This document shows positions 50,901 to 55,705 of a stretch of DNA of 64,000 nt, one piece after another. Position numbers and translations under genes: made by a program. Where the stretch lies: positions 1 to 64,000 of the forward strand of contig JAEUHM010000026.1 of the NCBI GenBank assembly GCA_016795485.1, written 5' to 3'. The notes under the pieces are model-generated. The model was not told the origin of the DNA and did not search any database. It saw only the letters and a program-made list of their open reading frames with translations. The stretch's first letter is position 1, and each line of letters begins with the position of its first letter. This DNA is from Verrucomicrobiaceae bacterium. Its GTDB lineage: Bacteria; Verrucomicrobiota; Verrucomicrobiia; Verrucomicrobiales; Verrucomicrobiaceae.

Positions 50901-53900
50901 ACATCTTTGTGCTCGCACCTGGTGGTGCTCCGGCAGGAAGTTCCGCCTTTGGTGGGGAGCTAGGCATGTTTGGGGCTGATGACGATGCCGCTAACGGACT
51001 CGTCGATGCCAACACGGACCTGACACAGGACTTCGGATTCATTGATCGGGTTTGCATCGGCAACCTGATCTTCATGGACTACAACGCCAACGGTGTGTTT
51101 GACCCTGGCACCGATGAAGGGGCTGATAACGTGACAGTTCATCTGTATCGCCAACCGGCAAACCAAGTGGGAGAGTTTGTTGCCTCTGTCGTCACTGCGA
51201 ACGGCGGACTCTATAAGTTCTGCGTGCCTCCAGGCGACTACTACATTGAGGTTCCAAACTCCATGTTTGAAACAGGTGGCCCGCTGTACCGCACTCTGTC
51301 TTCTGTGGTTGCCAACCAAGCGGGCGTTGTGGGCTCTACGGGTGCTTCCGGCGTCAGCGCCGAGTCCATTTTCACGGATGACAATGTGGGTGAGGACGGC
51401 ATTGACGAGCTTGATCCAGTGGCGAATGGCGTGAGGACGCCAGCATTCCCGCTTGCTCTGAGCTTGCAACCCACGGCATCGACTACTGAGGACGGATTTA
51501 TGAGTCATGTTGATGACGGGCCGGATGATGATGACATCAACCTGACGGTGGACCTTGGCTTTACGCCGCTTCCCGTCTCGGTTGGTAACCTTGTGTTCCG
51601 GGATGTGGATGGCGATCACAAATACAGTTCAGGTGTGGATGTCGGCATTTCGGGTGTCGAGCTTGAGCTATACTCCTTTGGACAGTCTCCTGGTATTGAC
51701 GTGCCTGTTGCTCGGACGGTTTCGCAATCCAACGGATTCTACACCCTGTCGGTTTTCCCTCCGGGCGGTTACTTCGTTCACATCCCTGCCACAGAGTTCC
51801 AAGTAGGTGGACCTCTTTACCAGAGCGTTCCAGACACTGGATATGCAATCGAGATGGGTCGAGACGATGATTTAGATCATAACACGCTCCCAGCGGCCAA
51901 TCCGGCTCTGACGGGTGTCGATTCCGTGCTCTTCTCGCTCGATTATGGTGGCGAACCTGTGAACGAGTCTGGTTTCTCTGGAACTGCGGATGACGCAGCT
52001 GACGGTAGTGCAGACATGACGATAGACCTTGCCTTCGTGGGCTCAACTCTGCCTCCTCCAACGATGTCTATAGGCAACATTGTGTATGTGGACGTTAGTG
52101 GTGACGGCAAGTTCACTCAGGGAGAGGGCAAAGACGGCGTCTGGGTGCTTTTGTATCACGCTGGCAGTGGTTTGAATCGCTCCAACCCAGTGGCGTCGAC
52201 CTTTACTTCGAATGGGGGACGTTATTTGTTCCCAGGACTGCAGCCAGGGGCTTACATTGTGCATATCGCGGCGGATAACTTCAAACCTGCGGTTTCCATA
52301 GGCGGTGGGCCAGTGGGACCGGGGCCTCTCTACAATCACATCTCGATACCCGGTGCTGGATTGATCAACTCTGATCTGGATGATCACGTGGATGAGGACG
52401 GTGTGGATGTATTGAACCCTGAACAGGTCGGCACAGACTCACGTGTCGTGTTTGTCGGTATTGATGAAGAACCTACGGCGGCAACCGGGGAAACTGGCGC
52501 TTCGTCTGAGATGGATGACGCGGATGACGACAATGGTAACCTCACGATTGACTTCGGTTTCACACAGAGAATGACGGTCGGTAACCTCGTGTTCAAAGAT
52601 CTCGATCGTGACGGAAAATACACCGCAGGCGTGGACTACGGCATCAGCGGCGTCACAGTGCAGTTGTTCAATGTCGGTGATGATCCTCTCACCACGATCC
52701 CTGTGGACAGCACGAGCACCTCGACGAGTGGTGTTTATACCTTCACCACTTTCCCGGGCTCCTACTTCATTCATGTGCCGGGCATCATGTTCAGCGCGCC
52801 AGGTCCGCTGACCAACTCAGAACCAACCATCACATCTGCCTATGGAGATGACAATCAAGGACAGGATGCACAGGCTTCTGCGAGTGTGACGACCACTGGG
52901 GTGAGCACGCTACCGTTCTCACTGATTCCAGGTGGCGCTCCTAATAGTGCTAGCGGCCTTGAGCTTGGACATCAAGGTGGGTCCGATGATGGTGATACGG
53001 ATTTCCTGAGCGACCTGACCGTCGATCTTGGATTCATACCACGTCCGCTGACGGTGGGTAACCTTGTATTCCGCGACAACAACTCGAACGGGAAGTTTGA
53101 CGCCGGTGATGTGCCTGTTTCTGGAGTGCGGGTGGAAGTCCTCGCGGCTGGTTCTGATCCCTACAGCACCTACAGCCCTCGGATTATTACGACAACGGCA
53201 TCTGATGGCTCATGGCAGGTGTTGGTGCCAACCCCTGGAGTCTACTATGCGTTCATTCCTCCAAACCAGTTCAGCCAAACCGGGCCGCTGTTGGGAATGA
53301 TCTCTTCTCTCAATGCAGGCACGGGCGGCTTCACGGATGACGATGGCGATGAAAACGGCCTAGATGAAATCGTTCCGGCTGTGAAAGGCATCAGGTCTGA
53401 AGTCTTCTCTCTTGGTTACGGCGCTGCACCAATCTCAGGAAGCACGGAAACGGGCTATTTGCACGCCAGCGACATTGGCACCGATGACAGCTCAAATCTG
53501 ACCATCGACTTTGGATTCATCCGGGGGACAGGCGTTGGAAACTTGGTCTTCCGAGACAATGACAACAACTCCGCATTTAGCGCGGGTGACGTTGGCATCC
53601 CAGGTGTAAAAGTGTTCCTCTATCGTTCCACAGACTCCACGATCGCAAGTGTACCACTGACTCTGACCACTACCGGAAGCGATGGCCGCTTTATGTTTGC
53701 TGGTTTGGCTCCGGGGTCATACTTCCTGCATGTTCCGGCCACCTCATTCTTCGGCGGATCACCATTGCATGAATTGATTAGCAGCCAAGACAACGGCACC
53801 GCATCAGGTGATGACAATCTCGGGGAGAACGGCATTGATGTGGCTCTTCCCATCGCCAATGGAGTCTCCACTAGTGTGTTTGCCCTGGGTCTTGGTTCTG

Positions 53901-55699
53901 AGCCAATTGGAGCGCAAGAGGGAGGCTTTGCTGGTGACATGGATGATGCATTGGGTGATACCCACGTGGACCTCACTATTGACTTTGGCTTCCGTCCAGT
54001 GCCTCAGGAGACATTGATCGCTGGTATGGTGGTCAACGATGCCAACAACAACCACACGATAGATGCTGCGGATAGCCGTCTGGAGGGGGTTGAAGTATCA
54101 CTCTATGCGGACCGCGATGCCGATGGCACCTTGGACTCCTCGGAGATGTCGGCTCTTGCCGTAGCCTACACTGACTCACGAGGTGAGTATGAGTTCGACA
54201 CTGCTGCTGGCAACTATCTCGTAATGGCGTCCACGCTGCCTGGAGCGGTGGCCACGTATGACACGGATGGTGGTGATCCCAACTGCACGTGCGTGACTCT
54301 TCCCGACACCAAGGCCACGAGCGTAGATTTTGCGCAAACTCTTCAACCCTCGACTTTCGCCGAGTGGCAATCGCGCCACGCACTGGGCGGAGAGAATCGC
54401 GCTGGTGGCAACCCAGATGGCGATTCAGCTTCGAACTTGCTTGAGTATGCATTGGGCACCGACCCAGACAGCGGCCTTAACTCCGCTTCTTCGTTCCGAC
54501 TTGTTAAGAATGCGACCGGGGGCGTGGATGCCGTCTATCGGCGTCCGATGCCAGCGTTGAATGATATCACCTATCGCCTGCAGGGGTTGGGGGCTGGGTG
54601 GACAGACTTGATGTTGGCCCCTGCCGTAAGTCCGTTGGATGAGGGACTGGAGGAAGTGCGCTATGTGAATGTGCAAACCGCATCCGTGTTTGCAGGTAAT
54701 GGTCAAGGCAAGCTTCGTCTTCGTGTGGTGCTAGATGCTGATCTCAATGGAGTTGCGGAGGCATCCACGACAAGTCCGGTTCACGCATTCGCGTTCGTTC
54801 GCTTCCAGCAAGGTCAGTCCACCTTCAGTCAGCCGTTGCTCAAGACTGAGATATTCTCGGGAGCCGTGGCTATGGTTGCCGGACAATCCATCACCGTAGA
54901 GAGCGGAGTAGCAGATGCGTTGAAACAAGGTGGGAGCTTCTGGCTACATGTGCTCAGTGGTGATCTGACTGGGCACCGAGTGGAAGTGGATGAAGCAGGT
55001 TCTACCGGAACGACGATCAAGCTTCTGCCAGGAGATCGTCTCAGCACTCTTGGCGCTGACTTATCGGGTCTGATGGGGGCACGCGTGGCAATTAGAGCTC
55101 ACCAGACGCTTGGAGACGTAATCCCTGCCACATCATTCGGCGGAACGTCCTCTCCGGCGACTGCGGATCGTGCCATGTTCTTCGTCGATGGCAGATTCGC
55201 TCCATATTGGAACTACCGTGCGGCAAATGGGCCATCCAAGTGGGTGAGAGAGTCTGACACGAACCTGCAAAATGCCGGAGATCGTATTCTTGGGCCGGTG
55301 GAAGGCCTTATGATGCAGGTTCGCACGACAACGGTCACTATTCCTGTAGTTGGCGAGGTGGCCTCTACTCCAATGACTGCAAAGTTGAGTGCTTCGGTTC
55401 AACTCCTGGGCAACCCAATCATGGGTTCACTCACGACTCATGGTGCTGCCTTCACGATCGCTGGTGGTCTAACTGGTGGAGTGGATTCGGCCAACTCTGA
55501 TCGCATTCGTTTGTGGAAAGGCGACTCTACACCTGGTGCCACAGGGTATCTTAGCTACTATCTAAGCGCTACGGGTCAGTGGATGGATCAGAACCTGTCT
55601 GAGCCTTCTCCCGTTACTGAGCTGGTAATGCTTCCAGCATTCAAAGCTGCGTTCGTCATATCGGTAACGTCACGGATTCATCGGTTCCCAACACCTTGA
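29930..55699 (+). CDS. Giant 8,589-aa modular surface protein (GEVED, SdrD_B, Ig-like)
   Basis: A signal peptide (hydrophobic LLAWSLLLLLMQGSFVAAQ, about 22-40) is followed by a jelly-roll-like domain. I count 13 GEVED domains (30970-39530) and about 25 SdrD_B-like domains. There are also 8 putative Ig (He_PIG-type) domains, five of them in tandem at about 41235-42570, and two beta-propellers (about 40020-40840 and 47170-48130). A galactose-binding-like module lies at about 35690-36400, and a unique 190-aa insert at about 43020-43600. The final 13 SdrD_B-like units (48161-54023) are tandem, and the shared C-terminal module closes the protein. Modules use D/N-rich loops that fit calcium binding. 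Function is inferred to be adhesion, matrix or predation-type contact. ATG 29930 is chosen by the signal peptide; GTG 29897 would add 11 residues. Confidence 0.85.
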   Translation: MSRYQLKKLLSAFRHVPLLAWSLLLLLMQGSFVAAQTNATDNFASGNYTGGSGWSGNWIDEETSLTLPTDGNIRVESGAVRLYQALSNAGGLYRNFTVSTTTVTSATLSFSYRGEVGNDSGSDLLIVEFSSNGGSSYSQIASLYHNTTSYTTSPTYNLSGVTTAGTYRIRFRAVSATGTSEDYYVDDVSVAVAGTSRDYGDWAHGTNPTGAATTTTFSTINSNLRLGATIDGESSVSPTTSANADGSDEDGVTLPSAPWAVGEAKNFTIVATNTTGASSHLRGWIDYNNDGDFSDSGELVIKDTIPTGVTNNTYYYAVSPLASGTNLGVRIRLSSDSGVTATTSSGTGEIEDFITTITNVNSNQCYSWTADNVNENWDLDNTELDPDAVSWTPLINGEGFGTMRYARMTYNPTSEMLEVSLRIKCYNSANPLQGIWLTLSDGPFPRDNNRAVIYYDGFTPADPKLTVYVYDEMQGDLSFSNPAKLLASSINDTRLRPGPLVNEGSNYYTVQFAIDASVINEGSNFPGYSLPQSWQGIRFGSEVGVWLHWFKFSGQPTYNSSTGGLLTYPIDQTTKDVTDTYKQYIGWFDTGYWPALLKASLQTKTADFGDYASFPSASSTVVSSLKIGATTDPDSGATRGNLEANTDDLSRTGSTDDEDGVTLPTSVAPGATSQTMTVTVSNSTGSTAYMNAWVDWDGDGVLGETIGGVAEQVATNTAIATGTNNSNRTITFSVPAGILPGPRGVRVRLTSVSGPSFDGADGNGEVEDHLISVIIPSDFGDHVFGNLAASTASQAISTAIKIGTNATDAELSDPSDSVANKDDTTGTNDEDLTLPSFTVGHATNLVIPVTIPAVSSLSGSTSRINVFVDWNDDGDVADANETLSPQTVATNGTSNVTFSLTPPIGTTVGTKYLRIRITEGSTAPTFSGTSLLKGEVEDYAVNVVVNTDYGDFSGFASASNTLSASIRLGATTDVESSATTNASATGDDVTGSDDEDSVTQGTLRAGQSGSITVNLTNTSGSVAYLNAWIDWNLNNSVDSGEQVATDVSIPTGTSNSNQSLTVTPPVITATGTVPMRVRLTSASGTAFSGNTGPGEVEDHMLNISAPNLDFGDFSGFPQATSVVTSALKLGATAADAEAALTGNTNADADDTLGGDDEDGVTQSVLRANQPGTVTVNVSNTSGVAAFLNVWIDWNLNNAVDAGEQVVVNASIATGTSNSNQVIAVTPPVTTAAGSVPLRARLTTTSSPGFSNLFPGTSVGEVEDHLLSISGPNMDFGDFSGFAEATSVVSSAVKMGSNAADAEVSLTANSSASADDALAVDDEDGVTQSILRANQPGTVTVNVTNTSGAASFLNVWIDWNQNNTIDVGEQVVVDSSISNGTSNSNQVINVTPPATTLTGTVPLRARITTTASPGFSNSFPGTTIGEVEDHLLTISAPNLDYGDFSGFVQATSIASPAVKLGSNSADAEVTMTGNSAADADDLNGVDDEDGITQGTIRANQAGTVTVNVTNSSGAVAYLNVWIDWNRNNTVDAGEQVATNASISNGTTNSNQVINVTPPVATTAGTVPMRARLTTSISPGFGNTFPGTTIGEVEDHLLSVSAPNLDFGDWNGPGALTSTAGLIASTSVRIGSTVDAEAGVTPNSGATVDDTNGTHDEDGVSMPATLTLGLPATIPVSVFNDNVANRYLQAWIDFNNDGAFNDTDVTSGGERVYNAAVPASASAQTINVTFSVPVSASIGTQRGLRVRFTDSSSTTPTSSGATGETEDYAIDILPSLNLGNQVFIDTNGNGLRDATEAGIPGVTVQLWTPGVNGAEENGGGDDVKVGADVITDINGQYGFASLAAGTYYVRVPTPPFYYPQVTTAVNLDNGVNNDSNGLQTASGAAVRTPRIVLSQGTEPASGVDGDGVNGELTVDIGFREADPCYAMNLIDNPNFELQGAPNTNGAPFAILGYNGVGTGFGAAANSLRWVAGVNGMSPLNTPIQNMQVLAVGPTARVAWVESAKARSGKRYMVFEGTNSCLDLRAAGGGAWSTVLQPGKSYQIAIWADTASAADASFTLSMQAGAKIFGISGVNYQYFMASQGRWTGTPNPKFTATDYNGWAEATGNSLQPTWRKFVFYFSIPPTATTTQINQASLILAGGTGSGPIAVDHIFLCEGGISLGDLVWHDMDNDGTRDSGEPGINGVQVELWKAGADNQIGGGDDTLSATTTTSGGGFYSFDGLQPGSFFVRIPTPPAATPISSSVTDTADNGQDNDDNGSQTGLGPVLSPVVALYNGTEPGSAGSGSVENTIDFGFVEQPNKDFGDHSGYAAASSIQTSAIRIGAATDVEIVSALDSAALGDDTTGVDDEDGVTLPATMTAGTSPSITVNVTNTSAAPAYLNVWFDFNADGDFSDSGERVLSDSVIASGISNSNQVVTVPVPAVASIGSVGVRVRLTSVMNPGPTGQSGEGEVEDYVANIVVPITDFGDFSGFAQAGTTATTSLRIGTTPTDTETLAQTTSSANGDDVLVSDDEDGVTTSALRPGQSGTVTVKVTNTSGSTAYLNVWLDYNGNGTIEIGEQIAVLRTIPTGVTNQDEVISVLVPSNAVVGNIGLRARISSSVLSGFSGTSATGEVEDHLITISPPNLDFGDLPDTSAGTGTANYETLLDNNGPHHTRLAGLELGTAWDADVVALQSGSADGDDSFGTDDEDALSTVPSLLIGQSVSLDVGVSNTTGSSARLSAWVDFNANGSFADVGEQVAVDQIVTSGSSVATVNFSVPLTANQGTTGLRLRLSHSTGVTSVGNGGNGEVEDYLVGIGCPVVVVSPLVGTLSDAHLGYPYTVTFSQTGAASAVTFASSVTPPVPGLTLNSSTGELSGTPTSSGTYTFRITASDPLGCSGFRDYTLLVRSEDRGDYNLFPAASSNVTSSLRMGASVDNEPLLTLTSAADVDDITGTDDEDGVNSIPNIAEGNNVSVSVRVTNFTAGTAYLNLWIDYDNDGDLTDANESIASNLAVSSGTNNVNRTISFDVPPGTPIGMKGMRLRLTSVASPGPDGADGSGEVEDYLIEVVPPVNDFGDWDSLPWARSRVTTGITIGDGIDAEGVGGANPTATGDDTAGMDDEDGIILPATLVRGGSHTIGVILENLSAQAAYLNAWIDFNGDGTMTDATEQVAVSVLVAAGTAKYTHALNVNVPWTAALGNVGMRLRFCTIASPGINGTDGLGEVEDHMVPISLPGTIGDRVWVDTDGDGMFEFANGELPLDGVLVNLYRDLDSSGNLSAGDGSPFASQTTFSGGQYRFRGLPPGDYLVEVAASNFALGGILRDFVSSPGAPDPDDNVTQDDNGAPVAGFGVASSALTLTSGGEPTDDGDSDNYSNLTVDFGFVCTKTLTWDVLVSNNNADKVAQYTYPHGKYAGDFVGASSGGLSRPYDIVIGPGGDLFVASQFSNEVKRYDGDTGAFISTFVSAGSGGLNGAFGLTFGPDGHLYVTSRSTNEVKRYNGATGAFIDNFIPSSGGLNQPHQGILWSVDNKLYVTNIGSGELRRYDALGTFLDSITLPVGVVSARGFSFGPDGNVYLAAHNSTIYKVTTGTTMNLSVFANLPDYYAHVSWGPDGHMYATSVSGNYVRRVHGSTGVDLGIFNLGGALGEPKEALFYPRCVTLSLGNLVFDDANNNGVYDSATETGINNVEVQLLDAANDAVIATTTTTAGGLYNFIGLAPGSYKVRVPAPPTTTPLASSTSGTDNGTDGDNNGVQPGLQQTAVTTGTISLAVQSEPGSTGVLNADNTIDIGLRACVPIVISPATLPTGTATVPYTTVITATGGEPGGFTWAHVGGTLPPGLGFSTATGTVSGTPTLAGTYSFTVTATDTKGCVGTQLITVKICPWIDLVPATLEDGWVGHPYSQAVAFSASGGAVPYTYTASNLPTGLTFNPVSRKIEGTATALGTWNVSVTATDNDGCSRTITPSLTIVCPPISISPSSLVDAYQGTAYTQPDAFSATNGTAPYSWNFTGLPTGLSFNSTTRKLVGMPTAVPGVYNVNVTVTDLYGCQGTRSFNLRVCPIINLTPTSLAFAYVGTPYVQAVPFSASGGQAPYFYSASGLPPGISLDATNRVLIGTPTVVGLYSINVTASDVNGCIVTVAYAFRVCPIITLTPATLEDAHVGHSYDQASPFVAAGGTSPYSYTLTGLPSGLTFNTTTQKIEGTPASIGLSVQTYSLTVTATDADGCVGSRNVDLRVIPPMRVGSLVWLDEDDDGFKDATELGVPGINLQLWSSGTNSVAQAGSGDDVLLGTTTSTAGGSYLFDFVKPQNNVYVLMPTPPLTAKLASQVVAAASTGIDNDNNGSQSGGLGSAVSTDLFDLQIGAAPGVGADGDDSNTDSTIDIGLRPNHGEQVVFDEIKPFNPASGEDSPGAIYRWFRMRRASTGTPWRTATDATAVCVDSARPYAPAGTGYYMMEVDALPAMTTYYPASVAQRTAAMARIHWLVDNYWSSWVTGSGATAETWTYMREMMREIIMDAGNGFDLLTGNHQFAIPSLIAMTPAIMSVASTYRSSTYIVCGADPDHATRDQSLVFVTTNPLASNLVLGSQVWHDYDDDGLLDVSELGVANVKVELYYDRDGVSANGREWRVGYVTTDSMGRYCFNGLSPGNYEVVIPVSNFVPGGSLVNLQWSSSVTDTADNGEDRDDNGIQSGGIATEVRSPIVALSAGSEPGAASETGPGGELDDAMEANGDMTVDFGFFGGMTLGGTLWADSVENGVLDAATDTRLAGITLELWSVGANGNVDNGAGDDVLAGMVGTDFSGNYAFSKLAQGAYYVRLATPPAENNGPTTLSVSSDNQTDNDNNALQPGGLGSSIYSPKITLAAGTESTVDGDDSNGDITVDLGLWVGFRVGNFVWNDANNNAVVSSGEVGIPGVVLELMSTGSDNAIGGSGGAADTVVTGTTSLADGSYMLVTNVPGHYYVRVTTPPTAYPLVSAVNVALDNGVDNDNNGYQPNGVHSLVTTPVFQLAKNTEPGSSGTKNAENTIDIGFRECPVVVPMPAILPTPYWGAVYSEALSGSGSVGPYSFSKKSGTLPPGIFLAGNGSLTGTCSAVGTYNFVVEVTDVYGCKGERAYTVNVGTMSLGDLVWNDANNNGVYDSGIELGLGGISVNLYKDGGDGVVASGDDTLWAAPQTTSLTGAYIFTGLPVGRYYVTIPDVPGFPYIGGGSGIVADNEVNNDNNAILISGPGSGYRSPLVQLEPQGESGNDGDSNLDTERTIDFGLYSGGVIGDLVFLDADNSSTFNAGDSGLQNVEVQLYRTTNTVVGDGDDVLVGSQLTGVNGAYAFSSLMPGRYFVRATPPVAFPMVSPLAGIDNAINNDNNATQSAPSQPANTMLITYVAGDEPGTSGGTNTENTIDIGFRACPPIEISPTSLPFAYVSTPYSQTLTATGGAGAITWSVISGILPTWLTLNAGSGILAGMPPTTSQAPVTFTVRASDASGCIADQPYTVTVKALSIGNLVWHDANFNGLKDSGELGVPSAPISLFEAGPDKTPYSADDVLVRNSTTTLTGAYLFNNLPQGDYYVRLQAPPGYPRTSANVVITDNSVDNDNNAMQPGGAGTAFFSPMINLAADSETATEDGNTDTDFTVDFGLFPGMTLGDLVWHDEDKDGLRDPTEPGVENVTVQIFSAGPNNRVGGLDDVLVSTQVTDINGNWTVTGLLPGKYFIRVQDLPWWAPLSTAVTNFTDDNIDNDDNGSQICTDPIYSPIIDLTALAEGGTTGNENKTVDFGINGYPVGGFVTATHDDSLPIFDPTNGSYSQMLVDPFGVDHNQGDTVAEDTPVGIELGPDGFLYVAQHGNIRRISPSGTDMGAFLSTLPGLQEIAAFTFAPDGSFLVLEKTGQRVVRFHGPLSATPGQPVDVGPVYAFISENASDISIGPDGNIYLVAIGFTGAHSIVRYDGVTGAKLNTVSNPFAITSVVAGGSSIPKITGIDIESNTLYAINETDGEVISVNLTNPASVPPPLLVGTLSSALSGTFETGDIELNPVDRHLYVAGYRWHKPIVGGTYLTAAFLKLNPAAAPNAVPTVYEVPMPTPPGPNQEVWPGPRDLNFAFYEGVNQPIGSIGNLIWNDIDADGLVDPGENGISGVRVELYRDANSDSGDGAEYLVGWTFTDLLGHYSFNGLVPGSYQVVVPEVNFQAGGSLFGWGTSSPTDGTFDDQIDGDDNGIQLAGSFTEARSPIIALSTGAEPLGDALSGTESGSGGDLDDKLGDAHGDMTVDFGFVVPGPLGIGNLVFEDRNGNKIYDDGEGIDDVIIQLYISGKKPGVDLPIAQTLTSSGGLYMFQGLVERDYFVHVPASQFGPLGILRGLYSVQGTAAGDDDAGEDGIDASSPEVDGVSSGIVQLVEGSQPDDTDGETGLHKDDDLTNDRNINLTVDLGFYRRAGIGNFVFFDLNNDGVASSNEGVDGVQIDLYDILGGPGITSSLATAYSADGGRYLFDSIPAGAYRLHIPPEMFQIGGPLYGLVSISQGQFGDDDVGEDGLNVTDPAVDGVFSNYVFIDAGFAPTDENGETGVDGQTDNSIDAAVDLTIDFGFQIPLGIGNLVFKDLNNNGRYDPGVDEGVENVYLELYKSTDVPGFKLPVMTTLSEADGRYRFDRVSSGSYYIHIPGSNFVIGGPLEHLASAPGIETSSAGDDSVGENGVDTPNTQFTGVSSNIFSVVPGTQPTDTAPAATSGENGFLATEDSPNDQHFNLTIDFGFVPPNLNVVGVGNTVYNDSNGNGKADAGEGAANVILQLFPSTETSPLTGTPLATTASSSEGSYYFGNLSPGSYYIFIPPSNFNPGGALDGSRPLPGQGGDDGADDSSDENGSDPLAPTMDGVQSNTFTLTLGGEPTDTETGLNYQADTGSDENNDLTIDFGFYTPMGVGNLVFNDINRNGVADEGEGIGGVVVELFEVGGSSPKSSMVTSNDSLSLGRYMFTNVRPGAYYIHIPTNQFHEGGALFNKVSLQGYQAQGDDSVSENGLDSDDPTTTGISSDIFVLAPGGAPAGSSAFGGELGMFGADDDAANGLVDANTDLTQDFGFIDRVCIGNLIFMDYNANGVFDPGTDEGADNVTVHLYRQPANQVGEFVASVVTANGGLYKFCVPPGDYYIEVPNSMFETGGPLYRTLSSVVANQAGVVGSTGASGVSAESIFTDDNVGEDGIDELDPVANGVRTPAFPLALSLQPTASTTEDGFMSHVDDGPDDDDINLTVDLGFTPLPVSVGNLVFRDVDGDHKYSSGVDVGISGVELELYSFGQSPGIDVPVARTVSQSNGFYTLSVFPPGGYFVHIPATEFQVGGPLYQSVPDTGYAIEMGRDDDLDHNTLPAANPALTGVDSVLFSLDYGGEPVNESGFSGTADDAADGSADMTIDLAFVGSTLPPPTMSIGNIVYVDVSGDGKFTQGEGKDGVWVLLYHAGSGLNRSNPVASTFTSNGGRYLFPGLQPGAYIVHIAADNFKPAVSIGGGPVGPGPLYNHISIPGAGLINSDLDDHVDEDGVDVLNPEQVGTDSRVVFVGIDEEPTAATGETGASSEMDDADDDNGNLTIDFGFTQRMTVGNLVFKDLDRDGKYTAGVDYGISGVTVQLFNVGDDPLTTIPVDSTSTSTSGVYTFTTFPGSYFIHVPGIMFSAPGPLTNSEPTITSAYGDDNQGQDAQASASVTTTGVSTLPFSLIPGGAPNSASGLELGHQGGSDDGDTDFLSDLTVDLGFIPRPLTVGNLVFRDNNSNGKFDAGDVPVSGVRVEVLAAGSDPYSTYSPRIITTTASDGSWQVLVPTPGVYYAFIPPNQFSQTGPLLGMISSLNAGTGGFTDDDGDENGLDEIVPAVKGIRSEVFSLGYGAAPISGSTETGYLHASDIGTDDSSNLTIDFGFIRGTGVGNLVFRDNDNNSAFSAGDVGIPGVKVFLYRSTDSTIASVPLTLTTTGSDGRFMFAGLAPGSYFLHVPATSFFGGSPLHELISSQDNGTASGDDNLGENGIDVALPIANGVSTSVFALGLGSEPIGAQEGGFAGDMDDALGDTHVDLTIDFGFRPVPQETLIAGMVVNDANNNHTIDAADSRLEGVEVSLYADRDADGTLDSSEMSALAVAYTDSRGEYEFDTAAGNYLVMASTLPGAVATYDTDGGDPNCTCVTLPDTKATSVDFAQTLQPSTFAEWQSRHALGGENRAGGNPDGDSASNLLEYALGTDPDSGLNSASSFRLVKNATGGVDAVYRRPMPALNDITYRLQGLGAGWTDLMLAPAVSPLDEGLEEVRYVNVQTASVFAGNGQGKLRLRVVLDADLNGVAEASTTSPVHAFAFVRFQQGQSTFSQPLLKTEIFSGAVAMVAGQSITVESGVADALKQGGSFWLHVLSGDLTGHRVEVDEAGSTGTTIKLLPGDRLSTLGADLSGLMGARVAIRAHQTLGDVIPATSFGGTSSPATADRAMFFVDGRFAPYWNYRAANGPSKWVRESDTNLQNAGDRILGPVEGLMMQVRTTTVTIPVVGEVASTPMTAKLSASVQLLGNPIMGSLTTHGAAFTIAGGLTGGVDSANSDRIRLWKGDSTPGATGYLSYYLSATGQWMDQNLSEPSPVTELVMLPAFKAAFVISVTSRIHRFPTP
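32771..34738 (+). repeat. Four tandem GEVED repeats, three at exact 495-bp spacing
   Basis: Units start at the D of the DFGD/DYGD motif at 32771, 33254, 33749, 34244, and the array ends at 34739. The last three spacings are each exactly 495 bp (165 codons), and the first is 483. The last three units are very similar in protein sequence (NQPGTVTVNV, WIDWN.NN.VD.GEQV, GEVEDHLL). This points to recent tandem duplication inside the giant gene. Confidence 0.8.
41235..42570 (+). repeat. Five tandem putative Ig-like (He_PIG-type) domains
   Basis: Each unit is about 88 aa, starts with CP or CVP and ends with a TDxxGC element, as in ATDTKGC, ATDNDGC, VTDLYGC, ASDVNGC, ATDADGC. Three more units occur singly at 38330-38590, 44940-45215 and 46055-46330. 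The regular pair of Cys residues per domain suggests disulfides, either within a domain or linking neighbours, which fits an extracytoplasmic location. Confidence 0.75.
48161..54022 (+). repeat. Tandem array of SdrD_B-like repeats at the C-terminal end
   Basis: Thirteen units begin with IGNLVF, VGNLVF or AGMVV. The first base of the conserved Gly codon falls at 48161, 48662, 49127, 49592, 50099, 50570, 51059, 51584, 52073, 52580, 53057, 53537 and 54023. Spacings run from 465 to 525 bp, all multiples of three. Each has an internal turn with GDDxxGEDGxD and ends with DLTIDFGF. The units have diverged enough that recent duplication is not obvious. Confidence 0.8.
54340..55696 (+). other. C-terminal module of giant protein 2 shared with giant 1
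   Basis: The last about 450 residues align in order with the C-terminus of the first giant: FAEWQSRH, LEYALGTD, DADLNG, TLGDVIP, ATADRAMFF, YWNYR, W.R, I.GP.EG. It lies downstream of all repeat units in both proteins, so the tail is a conserved unit under selection separate from the repeat number. Confidence 0.6.
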
Positions 55700-55705
55700 C
55701 GGGGC

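Noticed and set aside
32771..54022. Repeats as CRISPR or satellite
   Set aside because: They are in-frame protein repeats of 165 or about 160 codons with coding constraint, not short repeats with unique spacers.
12771..55402. Many minus-strand open frames inside the two giant genes
   Set aside because: They are short, lack ribosome-binding sites and lie opposite clear repeat domains; they are shadow frames caused by the composition of the giant genes.
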